A DNA stretch of 64,000 nucleotides, taken from Candidatus Gastranaerophilales bacterium (lineage in GTDB: Bacteria > Cyanobacteriota > Vampirovibrionia > Gastranaerophilales > Gastranaerophilaceae). The position numbers and the translations under genes are program-made. The DNA lies in contig CANPZP010000001.1 in the NCBI GenBank assembly GCA_947589115.1, positions 56,801 through 120,800 on the forward strand. Direction: 5' to 3'. A model generated the notes under the pieces. The model worked only from the letters and a program-made list of their open reading frames with translations. It was not told the origin of the DNA and searched no databases. Below, piece by piece: positions 37,501 through 45,419 of the stretch. The first letter of the stretch is position 1. Every line of letters begins with the position of its first letter.

Positions 37501-38342
37501 AATTTCTTTTAAATAATAATATTAAAACTGAAATCAGAACTGATTGTATTAGTCAAAAAATTATTTTCAGAATTATTTTTTCCGTATTAAAAATAATTGT
37601 TAATCCTTTAAATAATAAGTATTTGACGGAATTAATGAATTTATATATTGAAAACAATATATACAGTTTTGATGAAACGGATTATGAATATATAAAAAAT
37701 TTAAAAGAACCGTTTATAAATATTGATGCCGACAAAATTGAATCGGAGGGTTTAATACAGTTATATTGGGATATAGATTATTGGCTGAATAAATCCTCGG
37801 AACCGATGGATTTATTGTCGTTTGATATAGGAAATTACTATTCAAAAAATAATACGGATAAGACTAATACCGGAATAATAGTTTCTTTAATCCGAAAGTT
37901 AATGTCCGAAACAACAAAAGCTGATGATTTACTGAAACAATTGGAATATTATTCTCAAAAACCAACGGGAAATTATAAATTTTTTGAAGATGAAGCAATA
38001 CGGGAAAATTCCGTTAAAATAATGACAATGCACAAATCAAAGGGAGATGAGTTCGATTATGTATTTTGTCCCTCAATGAATCAGGAAAATTATCCCTCTT
38101 GTATAAAATATTCCAAAATTAAAAACGGAACACATTTTATTCAAACAATTAAAAATGTACAAACTCTGTCTGAAATTAAACCTATGGAGGAACTGAAAAA
38201 AGAGCAGACGGAAGAAACTTTAAGACTCATTTATGTCGGTATTACAAGGGCAAAAAAGGGTTTATATTTATCTAATGCTAAAAATTACTTAAGAAGAAAA
38301 AATACGGTTAATGTTGATATACTTGAAAAATTATTGTTATAA
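34542..38342 (+). CDS. UvrD/PcrA-like SF1A helicase with N-terminal AddB-like domain
   Basis: A 1266-residue protein in two halves. The C-terminal half has all SF1A helicase motifs: Walker A MAVPGAGKTTILL (about 645), Ia FVLTYMESAA, IIEDEAQDST (II, about 832), CGDINQAI (III), SQRCSKP (IV), TMHKSKGDEFDYVF (V, about 1161) and YVGITRAKKGLYLS (VI). The first 600 residues resemble a second, degenerate helicase core: the start has GSSNTNIKSL in place of a Walker A, which recalls AddB. A nuclease domain is not visible. It should unwind DNA in repair or recombination. There is no Shine-Dalgarno sequence; TACAAT lies six bases before the ATG, so a leaderless mRNA is possible. The gene stands alone, divergent from the sigma factor. 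Confidence 0.85.
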   Translation: MLIQGSSNTNIKSLTAKKYIELDEMGISADEILTIVLNPYKKSELINEIISLDKKYKSKKLNIMTFSGVCYNAFKDNWGYISELIDAKDTVNPNLCGLEVSQYIFKKCIREADFSDYICKINLLHQLFRRYSLIVNNCLTQEEVKNRSKTAGETFYTEAQKAIENYKLKTNEYRSFDYLRQLAVLPLICKNTDYFKKVKYLLVNDADEYSYAFWQFIYNIMPDLKDYFITYDKEGSTRCGYLCAYKSGIKDFTDKYNPKIIELKDKTPFYPMAQRFYNAITNSEKINSESLKIKNSIKRFDMLKEVINDVESLLKSGVKPSEIAVITPLTDDILMREFSLNPFGIEFQFIIGNQKLIEDNNIKNILIILKLVHGIELKDYELKGLMINFLRIPFKKCIKIFKYYADKKELPEIKFEEEDNDYKYNKLISVIKALKSCKNSIEYEISSIHTNLVEQNNEAGRLKYEFWLKEAKNFESAFKSDLGDLAQEFIIQTENSIISENPSDVIKLEGNKIIVSTPQKVIDYSLRTNYKLFLDISYSEWMKQDTGTLYNSWVLNRDNDLKEFTSDDNLRLTKDKTGRIMRKLILLADKGISFYSSIYDNLGNENFGGISDYFQIENNNKAEFNITARDDQKPVLNYKKGKMGIMAVPGAGKTTILLALIIKLIKEGVNAENIFVLTYMESAAKNFKEKLKNILPDSSSLPNISTIHGLALRIIKENGSYINLGLDDNFDIIDDNQKEKIIKELFFKLKIDDDKFENYLRCISIVKLSLNEKEVTTKYKDIKEFYNFIDEYNKVLKQNNLIDYDDMLCYALKILKENKNILKYYQNICKYIIEDEAQDSTEIQQILIGMLAGKYNNYVRCGDINQAITSTFTDSNLKGFYDFIKNNKKVEMITSQRCSKPIYSLANKLIKVSKSNPEQKNAFYDIQIKGTQYNPVTDLKPQYLFFENESEEKNFILQKIRLIQKEEPSSSIAVLMRLNFQVNDFNEFLLNNNIKTEIRTDCISQKIIFRIIFSVLKIIVNPLNNKYLTELMNLYIENNIYSFDETDYEYIKNLKEPFINIDADKIESEGLIQLYWDIDYWLNKSSEPMDLLSFDIGNYYSKNNTDKTNTGIIVSLIRKLMSETTKADDLLKQLEYYSQKPTGNYKFFEDEAIRENSVKIMTMHKSKGDEFDYVFCPSMNQENYPSCIKYSKIKNGTHFIQTIKNVQTLSEIKPMEELKKEQTEETLRLIYVGITRAKKGLYLSNAKNYLRRKNTVNVDILEKLLL

Positions 38343-38380
38343 AATTTTTTAATAATATTTCACAAAATAATGATTTTTAA

Positions 38381-38408
38381 AACAACAAGTGCTATAATAG
38401 TAGTAGTT
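38381..38408 (+). promoter_or_regulatory. Extended -10 promoter for the BlaI-type repressor, with imperfect dyad
   Basis: TGCTATAAT (38390-38398) is an extended -10 element 69 bases before the repressor start. AACAAC (38381-38386) and GTAGTT (38403-38408) flank it as an imperfect dyad and could be an auto-operator. The dyad is weak. Confidence 0.5.
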
Positions 38409-38466
38409 TAAATAAGTATATTAATTTTAGATTTTATAAAAAATTTAATATTAAAGAAAGGATTTC

Positions 38467-38817
38467 ATGGCATATACACACGGAACACTTGAAAGTGAGA
38501 TATTGAATGCTGTTTGGACAATGGAAGAAAACGGAGCAGATATAAAAAATATTTCGGTAAGCGAAGTATTGGATTATATAAATTCTACCGGTGCGCAAAG
38601 AGCATATACGACGGTAAAAACAGTAATGGACAGATTAGCGGAAAAGAAATTATTAAAACGTGAAAAAAGCGGAAAGAAGTTTTGCTATAAATCCGTAGAA
38701 TCCAGGGAAGAAATGGCAAAAACCGCTATAGATAAATTAGCATTTCAGTATTTTAATAACGATATAAGGTCACTTATGAAAGTACTTGAAAAAAGATGTT
38801 TAAGCGCAAAAGTGTAA
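38467..38817 (+). CDS. BlaI/MecI-type transcriptional repressor
   Basis: A 116-residue winged-helix repressor of the penicillinase-repressor family: GTLESEILNAVWTMEENG at the start, a recognition region RAYTTVKTVMDRLAEKKLL and the basic wing KREKSGKKFCY. Classical BlaI is cleaved by the sensor protease BlaR1, but no BlaR1 or beta-lactamase gene is adjacent, so it is orphan here. The ribosome site AGAAAGGA is 5 bases before the ATG, and an extended -10 promoter lies 69 bases upstream. The following gene overlaps its end by 22 bases, so the two are made from one transcript. It probably represses its own operon; other targets are unknown. Confidence 0.88.
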   Translation: MAYTHGTLESEILNAVWTMEENGADIKNISVSEVLDYINSTGAQRAYTTVKTVMDRLAEKKLLKREKSGKKFCYKSVESREEMAKTAIDKLAFQYFNNDIRSLMKVLEKRCLSAKV

Positions 38818-39176
38818 GCTATGAAGGTGCTCGTAAAAGAGTTGCAAAGATTTTTTTCGCTGTATTAACAAATAAAATAAGCATTCAGGAAGCTTTGACA
38901 AAATTTCCTAAAGATTGCGAAGATAAAACAATAATCGCAAGCTGGCATGCGCTTTGTCATCTGGAGGCGGATGAAGATATAAGATTAAAAGACTCAATGT
39001 TTAAAGAAGTTCAGGATGAATATATTGAGTTCATTGCCAATACCTTGGAAAAAGGATGTGCATTGCCTGAAAATATCATAAATTCTTATATACCTTATCA
39101 TTCCGAAGCATTAATTACTCATTCCAAAACTTTTAAAGGAATTTGGAATGAGTTAAAAAGATTCTTATGCTGTTGA
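38796..39176 (+). CDS. Small protein co-transcribed with BlaI-type repressor, unknown function
   Basis: A 126-residue soluble protein of unrecognised family with Cys residues in CEDKT, HALCHLEADED, KGCAL and the C-terminal pair LCC. It is mostly alpha-helical with no membrane segment. Its ATG (38796) lies inside the end of the repressor gene, a 22-base overlap in another frame, which indicates translational coupling. It may be a partner or cofactor of the repressor; the sequence gives no direct clue. A clear terminator does not follow. Confidence 0.65.
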   Translation: MFKRKSVSYEGARKRVAKIFFAVLTNKISIQEALTKFPKDCEDKTIIASWHALCHLEADEDIRLKDSMFKEVQDEYIEFIANTLEKGCALPENIINSYIPYHSEALITHSKTFKGIWNELKRFLCC

Positions 39177-39215
39177 TTTTAAAGTGATTTGTGATTTTTG
39201 TTTATTATGAGTCTT

Positions 39216-42056
39216 TTATACACTCTGATTTATTATTGCTTCATAACAATCATCACAAATAGTATCAAAACCTTGATGATTACCGAGTTTTCTGTATTTC
39301 CAGCAGCGCTCGCATTTTTCGCCTAACGCTTTTGTTACAAATACCGTGTAATTATCTTCGGAATATTCATTTAAAATGCCGTCAGGTTTTTCAGTAACAA
39401 TGAATGCCTGAGAGGTTATGAAAATGTTATCCAGTTCTTTTTCATACTTTTTCAAAAGTTCGGAATTATCTGAGATTATATAAACCGCAGTTTCAAGTGA
39501 ACTTCCTATTTTCTTATCCGCTCTTAAAGGTTCAATTGCTTTTGTTACTATTTCACGTACTTTTAAAATCTGAGAAAATTCTTCTTCTGATTTCGGATTA
39601 TTCCATTTTGGATTAACTTTAGGCCAATCGGAAAGAAGAATACTTTCAAGTCCGCCCCTTTGGTTTTGAGGTGTATTTTGCCATATATCCTCAGCCTGAT
39701 GAGGCATTACGGGAACAAGTATTCTTGTAAGCGCTTGTGATATTTCATACAGTACCGTTTGGCATGCTTTCCTTGAAAGTGATTTTTTACCGCTTGTATA
39801 AAGTCTGTCTTTTACTATATCCAAGTAAAAGGAACTTAAATCAACGGCGGCAAAATTCTGCAAATATTGAAAATATCTGTAAAATTCGTATGTTTCAAAT
39901 GCATCGGTTACATTATTTATTAAGATATTCAATTTATGTAGAGCAAATTTATCGATTTCTTTTAAATCTTCATAATTAACGTAATCGGCTTTTGGGTCAA
40001 AATCAAATAAATTGCCGAGTAAAAATCTTGCCGTATTTCTTGTCTTTTTAAAGATTTCAACTAATTGTTTTATTATATTATCACCTATTTTAACATCATT
40101 TCTGTAATCAATTGATGCAGCCCATAGTCTTAAAATATCAGCTCCGTAGTTTTTGATTATGTCATCGGGTCTTATGTAATTACCTAAAGATTTAGACATT
40201 TTTCTTCCGTCCTCGCCGAAAACAAATCCGTGGGTAAGAACTTGTTTATAAGGAGCGTGTTCAGTTGTAGCTACGGAAGTTAAAAGAGATGATTGGAACC
40301 ATCCTCTGTGCTGGTCTGAGCCTTCAAGATACATATCAACAGGTGTATGACCCAGCTCGTCAGAACGTTTTTCTACTACCGCTCTCCAAGATATACCGGA
40401 ATCAAACCATACATCCATTATATCTTTTTCTTTTCTGAAATGGGTTTTACCGCATTTAGGACATTTAAACCCTTTTGGAAGAAGTTCTTCAGCGCTGTGA
40501 TTTACCCAAGCATCGGAACTTTCTTTTTCATATATTTTAGCAATATTTTCAATGGTTTCATCAGTGCAAATGACTTCACCGCAGTCCTCGCAATAAAATA
40601 CCGGAATCGGAACACCCCATGCTCTTTGACGTGATATGCACCAATCCGTTCTTCCGGAAACCATATTACCTATTCTGCTTTCACCGCTTGCAGGAATCCA
40701 TTTAACATTTTTTATGGCTTCCATTGCTTTATCTCTGAATTTATCAACTTTTACAAACCATTGAGGTGTAGCTCTGTATATAACGGGATTTTTACATCTC
40801 CAGCAGTGAGGATAACTGTGTGTTATATCGGATTTAGCCAGCAATGCTTTTTTGGCTTCCAGTTTTTGTATAACTATTTCATTACCTTTATAATACGGAA
40901 CTCCTATTAAATCAGGGTCATTGAACATATCTGATTGTTGCCATATACCTTTTGAATCCAACGGAGAAAATGTAGGTATGGAATATTTTTGGCATACTTC
41001 CCAGTCCTCAAGACCATGTCCGGGAGCCGTATGTACACAACCCGTACCTGCATCAAGCGTAACATGATCACCTAATATAAGTTTACTTTCACGCTCATAT
41101 AAAGGATGATAAGTACTCATATTTTCTAATTCCGAGCCGTTTAGAGTTCCTGATATTTTTATTTCGTTTTCATCCCATTCAACACCGTTTAAAAAGCTCT
41201 TCAACAGTTCGGTTGCAACTATATAATTATCATTTTTATAAGTGAATACAGTGTATTCAAGTCTTGAATTTAAACAAACAGCCAAGTTTGAAGGAATTGT
41301 CCATGGAGTTGTTGTCCAAATAACAACGTATAAATCATTTTGTGAGTCTGCTCCTATAATGTTATAAACCTTATTTTTGTCCTCTTCTTTAAATTTAAAT
41401 CTGACATAAATGCTTGTTGAAACATGATCTGCATATTCAACTTCCGCTTCAGCCAGAGCAGTTTCACAAGATGCACACCAATATACCGGTTTTAATCCTT
41501 TTTCAATATATCCTTTTTTATACATTTCACCGAAAACTCTTATTTGTTCGGCTTCGTATTCAGGTGCAATAGTAAGATAAGGATTTGACCAATTTCCGAG
41601 TACCCCTAAACGTTTAAATGCAGCTTCCTGACCTTTTAAACTGTTTTTTGCATATTCTCTGCATTTTTCTCTTAGTTCGCCTTCGGTTAAAGCTTGCCGT
41701 CCGCCTTTTATAGTTTTAACTACTGCATTTTCTATCGGCAGACCATGTGCATCATATCCCGGTACATATGGTGAATAGTACCCTCTTTGGGATTTATATT
41801 TTATAATTATATCCTTTAATATCTTATTTAACGCCGTTCCTACGTGTATTTTATCCGAGCTTAAATAAGGAGGCCCGTCATGCAAAACAAAAGAATTGGA
41901 TTTATTTTTACTTTCCAATATTTTTTTATATATATTGTTCTCTTCCCAGAATTTTTGAGTTACCGGTTCTTTTTGAACTGCATTGGCACGCATTTCTAAC
42001 GTGGTTTTTGGTAAATTTATACTGTCTTTATAATCTTTTTTTTCACACTCTGTCAT
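39216..42056 (-). CDS. ileS: Isoleucyl-tRNA synthetase
   Basis: A 946-residue class I aminoacyl-tRNA synthetase. The HIGH-type motif reads KIHVGTALNKI, the KMSKS motif GRKMSKSLG, and the editing domain (WTTTPWTIPSNLAVC) lies between. The C-terminal zinc site CERCWKYR...CDDC is complete. It charges tRNA-Ile and edits mischarged valine. The start is ATG at 42056 with AGGTG 6 bases before it; an in-frame GTG at 42065 would place the ribosome site inside the coding region and is less likely. No T-box leader was seen. A single-gene unit, divergent from the JAMM-like gene. Confidence 0.96.
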   Translation of the reverse strand: MTECEKKDYKDSINLPKTTLEMRANAVQKEPVTQKFWEENNIYKKILESKNKSNSFVLHDGPPYLSSDKIHVGTALNKILKDIIIKYKSQRGYYSPYVPGYDAHGLPIENAVVKTIKGGRQALTEGELREKCREYAKNSLKGQEAAFKRLGVLGNWSNPYLTIAPEYEAEQIRVFGEMYKKGYIEKGLKPVYWCASCETALAEAEVEYADHVSTSIYVRFKFKEEDKNKVYNIIGADSQNDLYVVIWTTTPWTIPSNLAVCLNSRLEYTVFTYKNDNYIVATELLKSFLNGVEWDENEIKISGTLNGSELENMSTYHPLYERESKLILGDHVTLDAGTGCVHTAPGHGLEDWEVCQKYSIPTFSPLDSKGIWQQSDMFNDPDLIGVPYYKGNEIVIQKLEAKKALLAKSDITHSYPHCWRCKNPVIYRATPQWFVKVDKFRDKAMEAIKNVKWIPASGESRIGNMVSGRTDWCISRQRAWGVPIPVFYCEDCGEVICTDETIENIAKIYEKESSDAWVNHSAEELLPKGFKCPKCGKTHFRKEKDIMDVWFDSGISWRAVVEKRSDELGHTPVDMYLEGSDQHRGWFQSSLLTSVATTEHAPYKQVLTHGFVFGEDGRKMSKSLGNYIRPDDIIKNYGADILRLWAASIDYRNDVKIGDNIIKQLVEIFKKTRNTARFLLGNLFDFDPKADYVNYEDLKEIDKFALHKLNILINNVTDAFETYEFYRYFQYLQNFAAVDLSSFYLDIVKDRLYTSGKKSLSRKACQTVLYEISQALTRILVPVMPHQAEDIWQNTPQNQRGGLESILLSDWPKVNPKWNNPKSEEEFSQILKVREIVTKAIEPLRADKKIGSSLETAVYIISDNSELLKKYEKELDNIFITSQAFIVTEKPDGILNEYSEDNYTVFVTKALGEKCERCWKYRKLGNHQGFDTICDDCYEAIINQSV

Positions 42057-42166
42057 AACATACACCTGTTTTATTCTTACATATTATACATTTTAATATA
42101 AAAATATTTTACAATAAAAAGGCAATTTTTATATTTTTTTATACTTATAAAAATTAGGAATAGATT

Positions 42167-43033
42167 ATGCCTCAAAATATCAGCTTTGTAAAAACAATAC
42201 ATCCTGTTGAAGGAAATATAAAAAATCCTGAAAAATACAAGCATTATAATATGCCTGTAAAGGATTATTTTGTCAAAAGCAACAGCGGAATTGACGAAAA
42301 AGTTTCCTGTGCCAAAGCTCAGATTATTAAAACAATTAAAAACGAAAACAAAGAACAGATATTTGTTATTAATCCTGACGGAAGTATGTATACTGAAATC
42401 GGGGATAAAGATTCTTGTAATATTGATAAATCCTTAATTCAAACAGGAGGAATTTTAGTTCACGGACATCCTATAAAATTGCCTTTATCAAATCCTGATA
42501 TAATTGTTCTTTTAAATACGGATGCAATAAGTCAGGAAGCTGTCTGCGAGGATGGTTCATATTCAAAATTAACAAAAAAATTTCCGTTTAAACTTGACAG
42601 ACATACTTCTCCTTCGTTTTTTGAACTGGAAAAACAATTAAACAAAATGGTGCTGGATGAATTAGGTGTTGATTATTCATATGATAAAGATGATGTTATA
42701 ATGATGGCGGTTGATGCTTTTAATGACAGGACTTGCGATGATTTGACAAAGCTCTCTTATGAGGAAATTTTAAACTATATTAAAAAATTCGGTATAGATG
42801 TTCAAGATACTGAAAATATCAATGATATTACGGAAAAAATACAAAACCCTTTCTTGCTTTATAAAATGTCCGTAGAGCCTTATAAATATGATAAGTTACA
42901 TCAGGCTATTTTAGATAATAATGATAAAATTCAGGAGTATTTATCTTCGAAAGAAGGTATTCAGCTTCAAAACCAATTTTTAAATAATACAGCCGATAAA
43001 TATAATTTGATTTATGAAACAAATATGGTTTAA
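42167..43033 (+). CDS. JAMM-like protein, unknown function
   Basis: A 288-residue soluble protein. The N-terminus MPQNISFVKT has the F-patch style seen elsewhere in this window. Its only known-looking element is HGHPIKLPLSNPD (99-111), close to the JAMM metalloprotease signature H-x-H-x7-S-x2-D but one residue short between the second His and Ser. Glu residues near 44-76 could be the fourth ligand. The same loop occurs in deubiquitinase-like and phage-tail-type proteins and in some toxins. The second half is helical. Ribosome site AGGAAT. The gene is followed by the sugar permease after 34 bases. Confidence 0.55.
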   Translation: MPQNISFVKTIHPVEGNIKNPEKYKHYNMPVKDYFVKSNSGIDEKVSCAKAQIIKTIKNENKEQIFVINPDGSMYTEIGDKDSCNIDKSLIQTGGILVHGHPIKLPLSNPDIIVLLNTDAISQEAVCEDGSYSKLTKKFPFKLDRHTSPSFFELEKQLNKMVLDELGVDYSYDKDDVIMMAVDAFNDRTCDDLTKLSYEEILNYIKKFGIDVQDTENINDITEKIQNPFLLYKMSVEPYKYDKLHQAILDNNDKIQEYLSSKEGIQLQNQFLNNTADKYNLIYETNMV

Positions 43034-43067
43034 TGCCTGCGTTTATTAAATATGATATTATATGTTT

Positions 43068-43892
43068 ATGAAAAAATTATATAAAATTGCTGGCTGTATA
43101 ATACTTATTCTTGGCGGTATTTCAATGATTCTGCCGTTTATTTATATGTTTTGCCTGTCTTTAATGTCGGATAAACAAATTTTCAGTTCAACAGTTAATT
43201 TTATTCCCTCTCCCGTTACGGGAGAAAACTATAAATACGTAATTGAAAATGCGGATATATTCAGATATTTTTATAACAGTATGTTTGTTGCAATTGCAAC
43301 CACAATAGGTCAGGTAATAATATCTGCAGCAGCAGGTTACGGTTTTGCCAGATTCAAATTTAAATATAAAGAAATATTGTTTGTATTAATACTGGTATCA
43401 ATGATGATACCGCCACAGGTTAATATAGTACCTTTATTTTTTATAATGAAACAATTTAATTGGATAGATACATATTGGGCATTAATAGTACCCGGTTTGT
43501 TTGGCGGATTTGGAGTATTTATGATGCGCCAGTGGTTTAAAGCCATGCCGGAAGATATGGAAGCATCTGCGAAGTTAGACGGATGCGGAAATTTTGAAGT
43601 TTTTTACAGAATAGCGCTTCCGATGGCATTACCGGCATTGGTTACTCTGGGTATATTTACATTTATAACAACTTGGAACAGTTTTATGTGGCCCTTGATA
43701 GTAACAGGTTCCGATTCTCTCAGAACTCTTCCGTTAGCGCTTGCTAATTTTAAAGGCAGTTTTAGAGAAATTACGGATTGGGGTGCTTTAACCGCATTTT
43801 CTACCATATGTTCACTACCCGTTATAGGAGTATTTCTATTGGGAAGAAAATATTTTATTAATGATATTTTAAACGGCGGATTAAAGGAATAA
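43068..43892 (+). CDS. Carbohydrate ABC transporter permease (MalG/UgpE-like)
   Basis: A 274-residue inner-membrane permease with six hydrophobic segments. The EAA loop reads EASAKLDGCGNFEVFYRIALPM, near the usual place, and the N-terminus and C-terminus match the MalG family (second permease of sugar importers). A substrate-binding protein, first permease and ATPase are not present nearby, so it is orphan in this window. The start is taken as the ATG at 43068: TATTAT, preceded by TGA (extended -10), lies six bases before it and no Shine-Dalgarno sequence exists. An earlier ATG at 43062 adds two residues. The sugar cannot be told from the permease alone. Confidence 0.9.
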   Translation: MKKLYKIAGCIILILGGISMILPFIYMFCLSLMSDKQIFSSTVNFIPSPVTGENYKYVIENADIFRYFYNSMFVAIATTIGQVIISAAAGYGFARFKFKYKEILFVLILVSMMIPPQVNIVPLFFIMKQFNWIDTYWALIVPGLFGGFGVFMMRQWFKAMPEDMEASAKLDGCGNFEVFYRIALPMALPALVTLGIFTFITTWNSFMWPLIVTGSDSLRTLPLALANFKGSFREITDWGALTAFSTICSLPVIGVFLLGRKYFINDILNGGLKE

Positions 43893-43897
43893 TAGTA

Positions 43898-44362
43898 TTA
43901 TAAAGGATTTGACGTTAATGCTTGTGCTGAAAGTTCACGTTTTATATCTTCAACCAGAATGTATTCAATTTCGGAATTATCATCTTTTCTTAAATAAACA
44001 TCCTTTATTCCTGCCTGAACAATAAATCTTTTACACAAAATACAAATAAAATTATGACCGTAAATATACATTGTAGCGTTTTGGCATCTGTCTTGACCTG
44101 CTTGAATAATAGCATTTTGTTCTGCGTGAATGCTTCTGCATGTTTCATACATTGTACCTGAGGGGATATTATTTTCAATTCTGTAACATTTTCCCAATTC
44201 ATAACAAGATACTACCTTTGACGGTGTTCCGTTATATCCTGTGGCTTTAATTTTTTTATCTTCACCTACAATTACCGCTCCTACATGTGCCCTTAGGCAG
44301 TTTGAGCGTGATGCACAAGTTTTCGCTATCTCAAGAAAATATTCATTCCATTCTTTAACCAT
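43898..44362 (-). CDS. dCMP deaminase / ComE operon protein 2-type deaminase
   Basis: A 154-residue zinc-dependent cytidine/deoxycytidylate deaminase. The zinc site is HAEQNAI plus FICILCKRFI, preceded by HVGAVIVG and a GYNGTPS loop typical of dCMP deaminases. It converts dCMP to dUMP for thymidylate synthesis. The ATG at 44362 is used; a GTG nine bases upstream is in frame but not better placed. An extended -10 promoter (TGCTATAAT on the minus strand, 44393-44401) lies about 30 bases upstream. It ends just before the permease gene on the opposite strand. Confidence 0.92.
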   Translation of the reverse strand: MVKEWNEYFLEIAKTCASRSNCLRAHVGAVIVGEDKKIKATGYNGTPSKVVSCYELGKCYRIENNIPSGTMYETCRSIHAEQNAIIQAGQDRCQNATMYIYGHNFICILCKRFIVQAGIKDVYLRKDDNSEIEYILVEDIKRELSAQALTSNPL

Positions 44363-44392
44363 ATTACCCACGATTCAATTTGATTTTTTCTT

Positions 44393-44401
44393 ATTATAGC
44401 A
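44393..44401 (-). promoter_or_regulatory. Extended -10 promoter of the dCMP deaminase gene
   Basis: On the minus strand a perfect TGCTATAAT lies 30 bases before the start codon. No matching -35 box is seen, which is usual for this promoter class. Confidence 0.6.
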
Positions 44402-44474
44402 CCAGACTTCATATTAAGTAACATTAGTTTGTAAATTATTTATAAATATTCAAAAATTAATTTAAAATTATTTT

Positions 44475-45419
44475 ATGGATAAAGGACAATTATCAAAGGA
44501 AAAAAAGACAAGTTTTTGGATTAGTATTACCGGATACAGAACATTAATTGTTCTTAAAACTTTAATGGAAAAAAGCTGTACCAAAAAAGAACTTCAAGAA
44601 CTTTTACTTAATAATAAAATTACGAAAAATTCAGTTTCCGAAGATACCATTCTTGTTGTAATTAATACATTAAAAGCTGCTGGATGTAAAATTTCCAAAC
44701 CTAATAAATCAAATAACTATAAGTATGAGTTAATTTATCATCCTTTTGATTTAAATTTATCAGAAGAAGAACTTTATGCATTAAATTTGCTCAGGGACAG
44801 AATATCCGAAGAATTAAGTTTGCAGCAGATTATCAAAATAAACAATCTGTATGATAAATTAATTGCTTTGACCAACAATGAGGTAATGGCGGAAACGGTA
44901 AAAAATACAAAACCTTTAGGCAATATAAATGAAAAAGTTCTTAATGAACTTTCAAATTCCTCCATAATAGGTAAAAGAGTTCAAATTCAATATAAATCTT
45001 CAACCGATAATAATATTGAACAGCTTGACATTATTCCTTATAGACCTGTTTATGAAAATAAAAGAATTTATTTATGGTGCTATATTTTTAAATATCAAAC
45101 AAATACTTTATTAAATTTTTCAAGAATTTTAAAAATTAATTCAATAAATATATCAGAAAAATACGACATTAATAACGAGTATGAGGTTATATATACAATA
45201 AAAGATTCTGCCTGTATTGATTTCGAATTAAAAGATTATGAAGAAATAACAGAAAAAAAAGATAATTATATAAAAATTAAAGCACATGTTTCAAATGAAT
45301 TTTGGTTTATACAAAGAATATTACAGTTTGGTGCGGATTTTAAAATAGTTTCACCTAATTTTTTTAAACAAAAACTGATTAATAAAATAAAATTAATGCA
45401 AAAAAGGTATGAAGTATGA
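44475..45419 (+). CDS. WYL-domain transcriptional regulator, first of a tandem pair
   Basis: A 314-residue regulator with an N-terminal winged-helix region (TLMEKSCTKKELQELLLN, residues 30-50) and a C-terminal WYL domain (IPYRPVYENKRIYLWCYIF, about 190-210, with FSRILKI). WYL domains sense small ligands or nucleic acid. Its stop overlaps the start of the next gene by 4 bases (ATGA), so both are made together. There is no Shine-Dalgarno sequence, and TAAAAT lies six bases before the ATG. Neighbouring paired WYL genes recall PafB and PafC, the DNA-damage regulators of actinobacteria; this is inference from architecture. Confidence 0.78.
   Translation: MDKGQLSKEKKTSFWISITGYRTLIVLKTLMEKSCTKKELQELLLNNKITKNSVSEDTILVVINTLKAAGCKISKPNKSNNYKYELIYHPFDLNLSEEELYALNLLRDRISEELSLQQIIKINNLYDKLIALTNNEVMAETVKNTKPLGNINEKVLNELSNSSIIGKRVQIQYKSSTDNNIEQLDIIPYRPVYENKRIYLWCYIFKYQTNTLLNFSRILKINSINISEKYDINNEYEVIYTIKDSACIDFELKDYEEITEKKDNYIKIKAHVSNEFWFIQRILQFGADFKIVSPNFFKQKLINKIKLMQKRYEV

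Noticed and set aside
42066..42166. T-box leader upstream of ileS
   Set aside because: The divergent gap is only about 100 bases and holds no specifier loop or antiterminator-like sequence.
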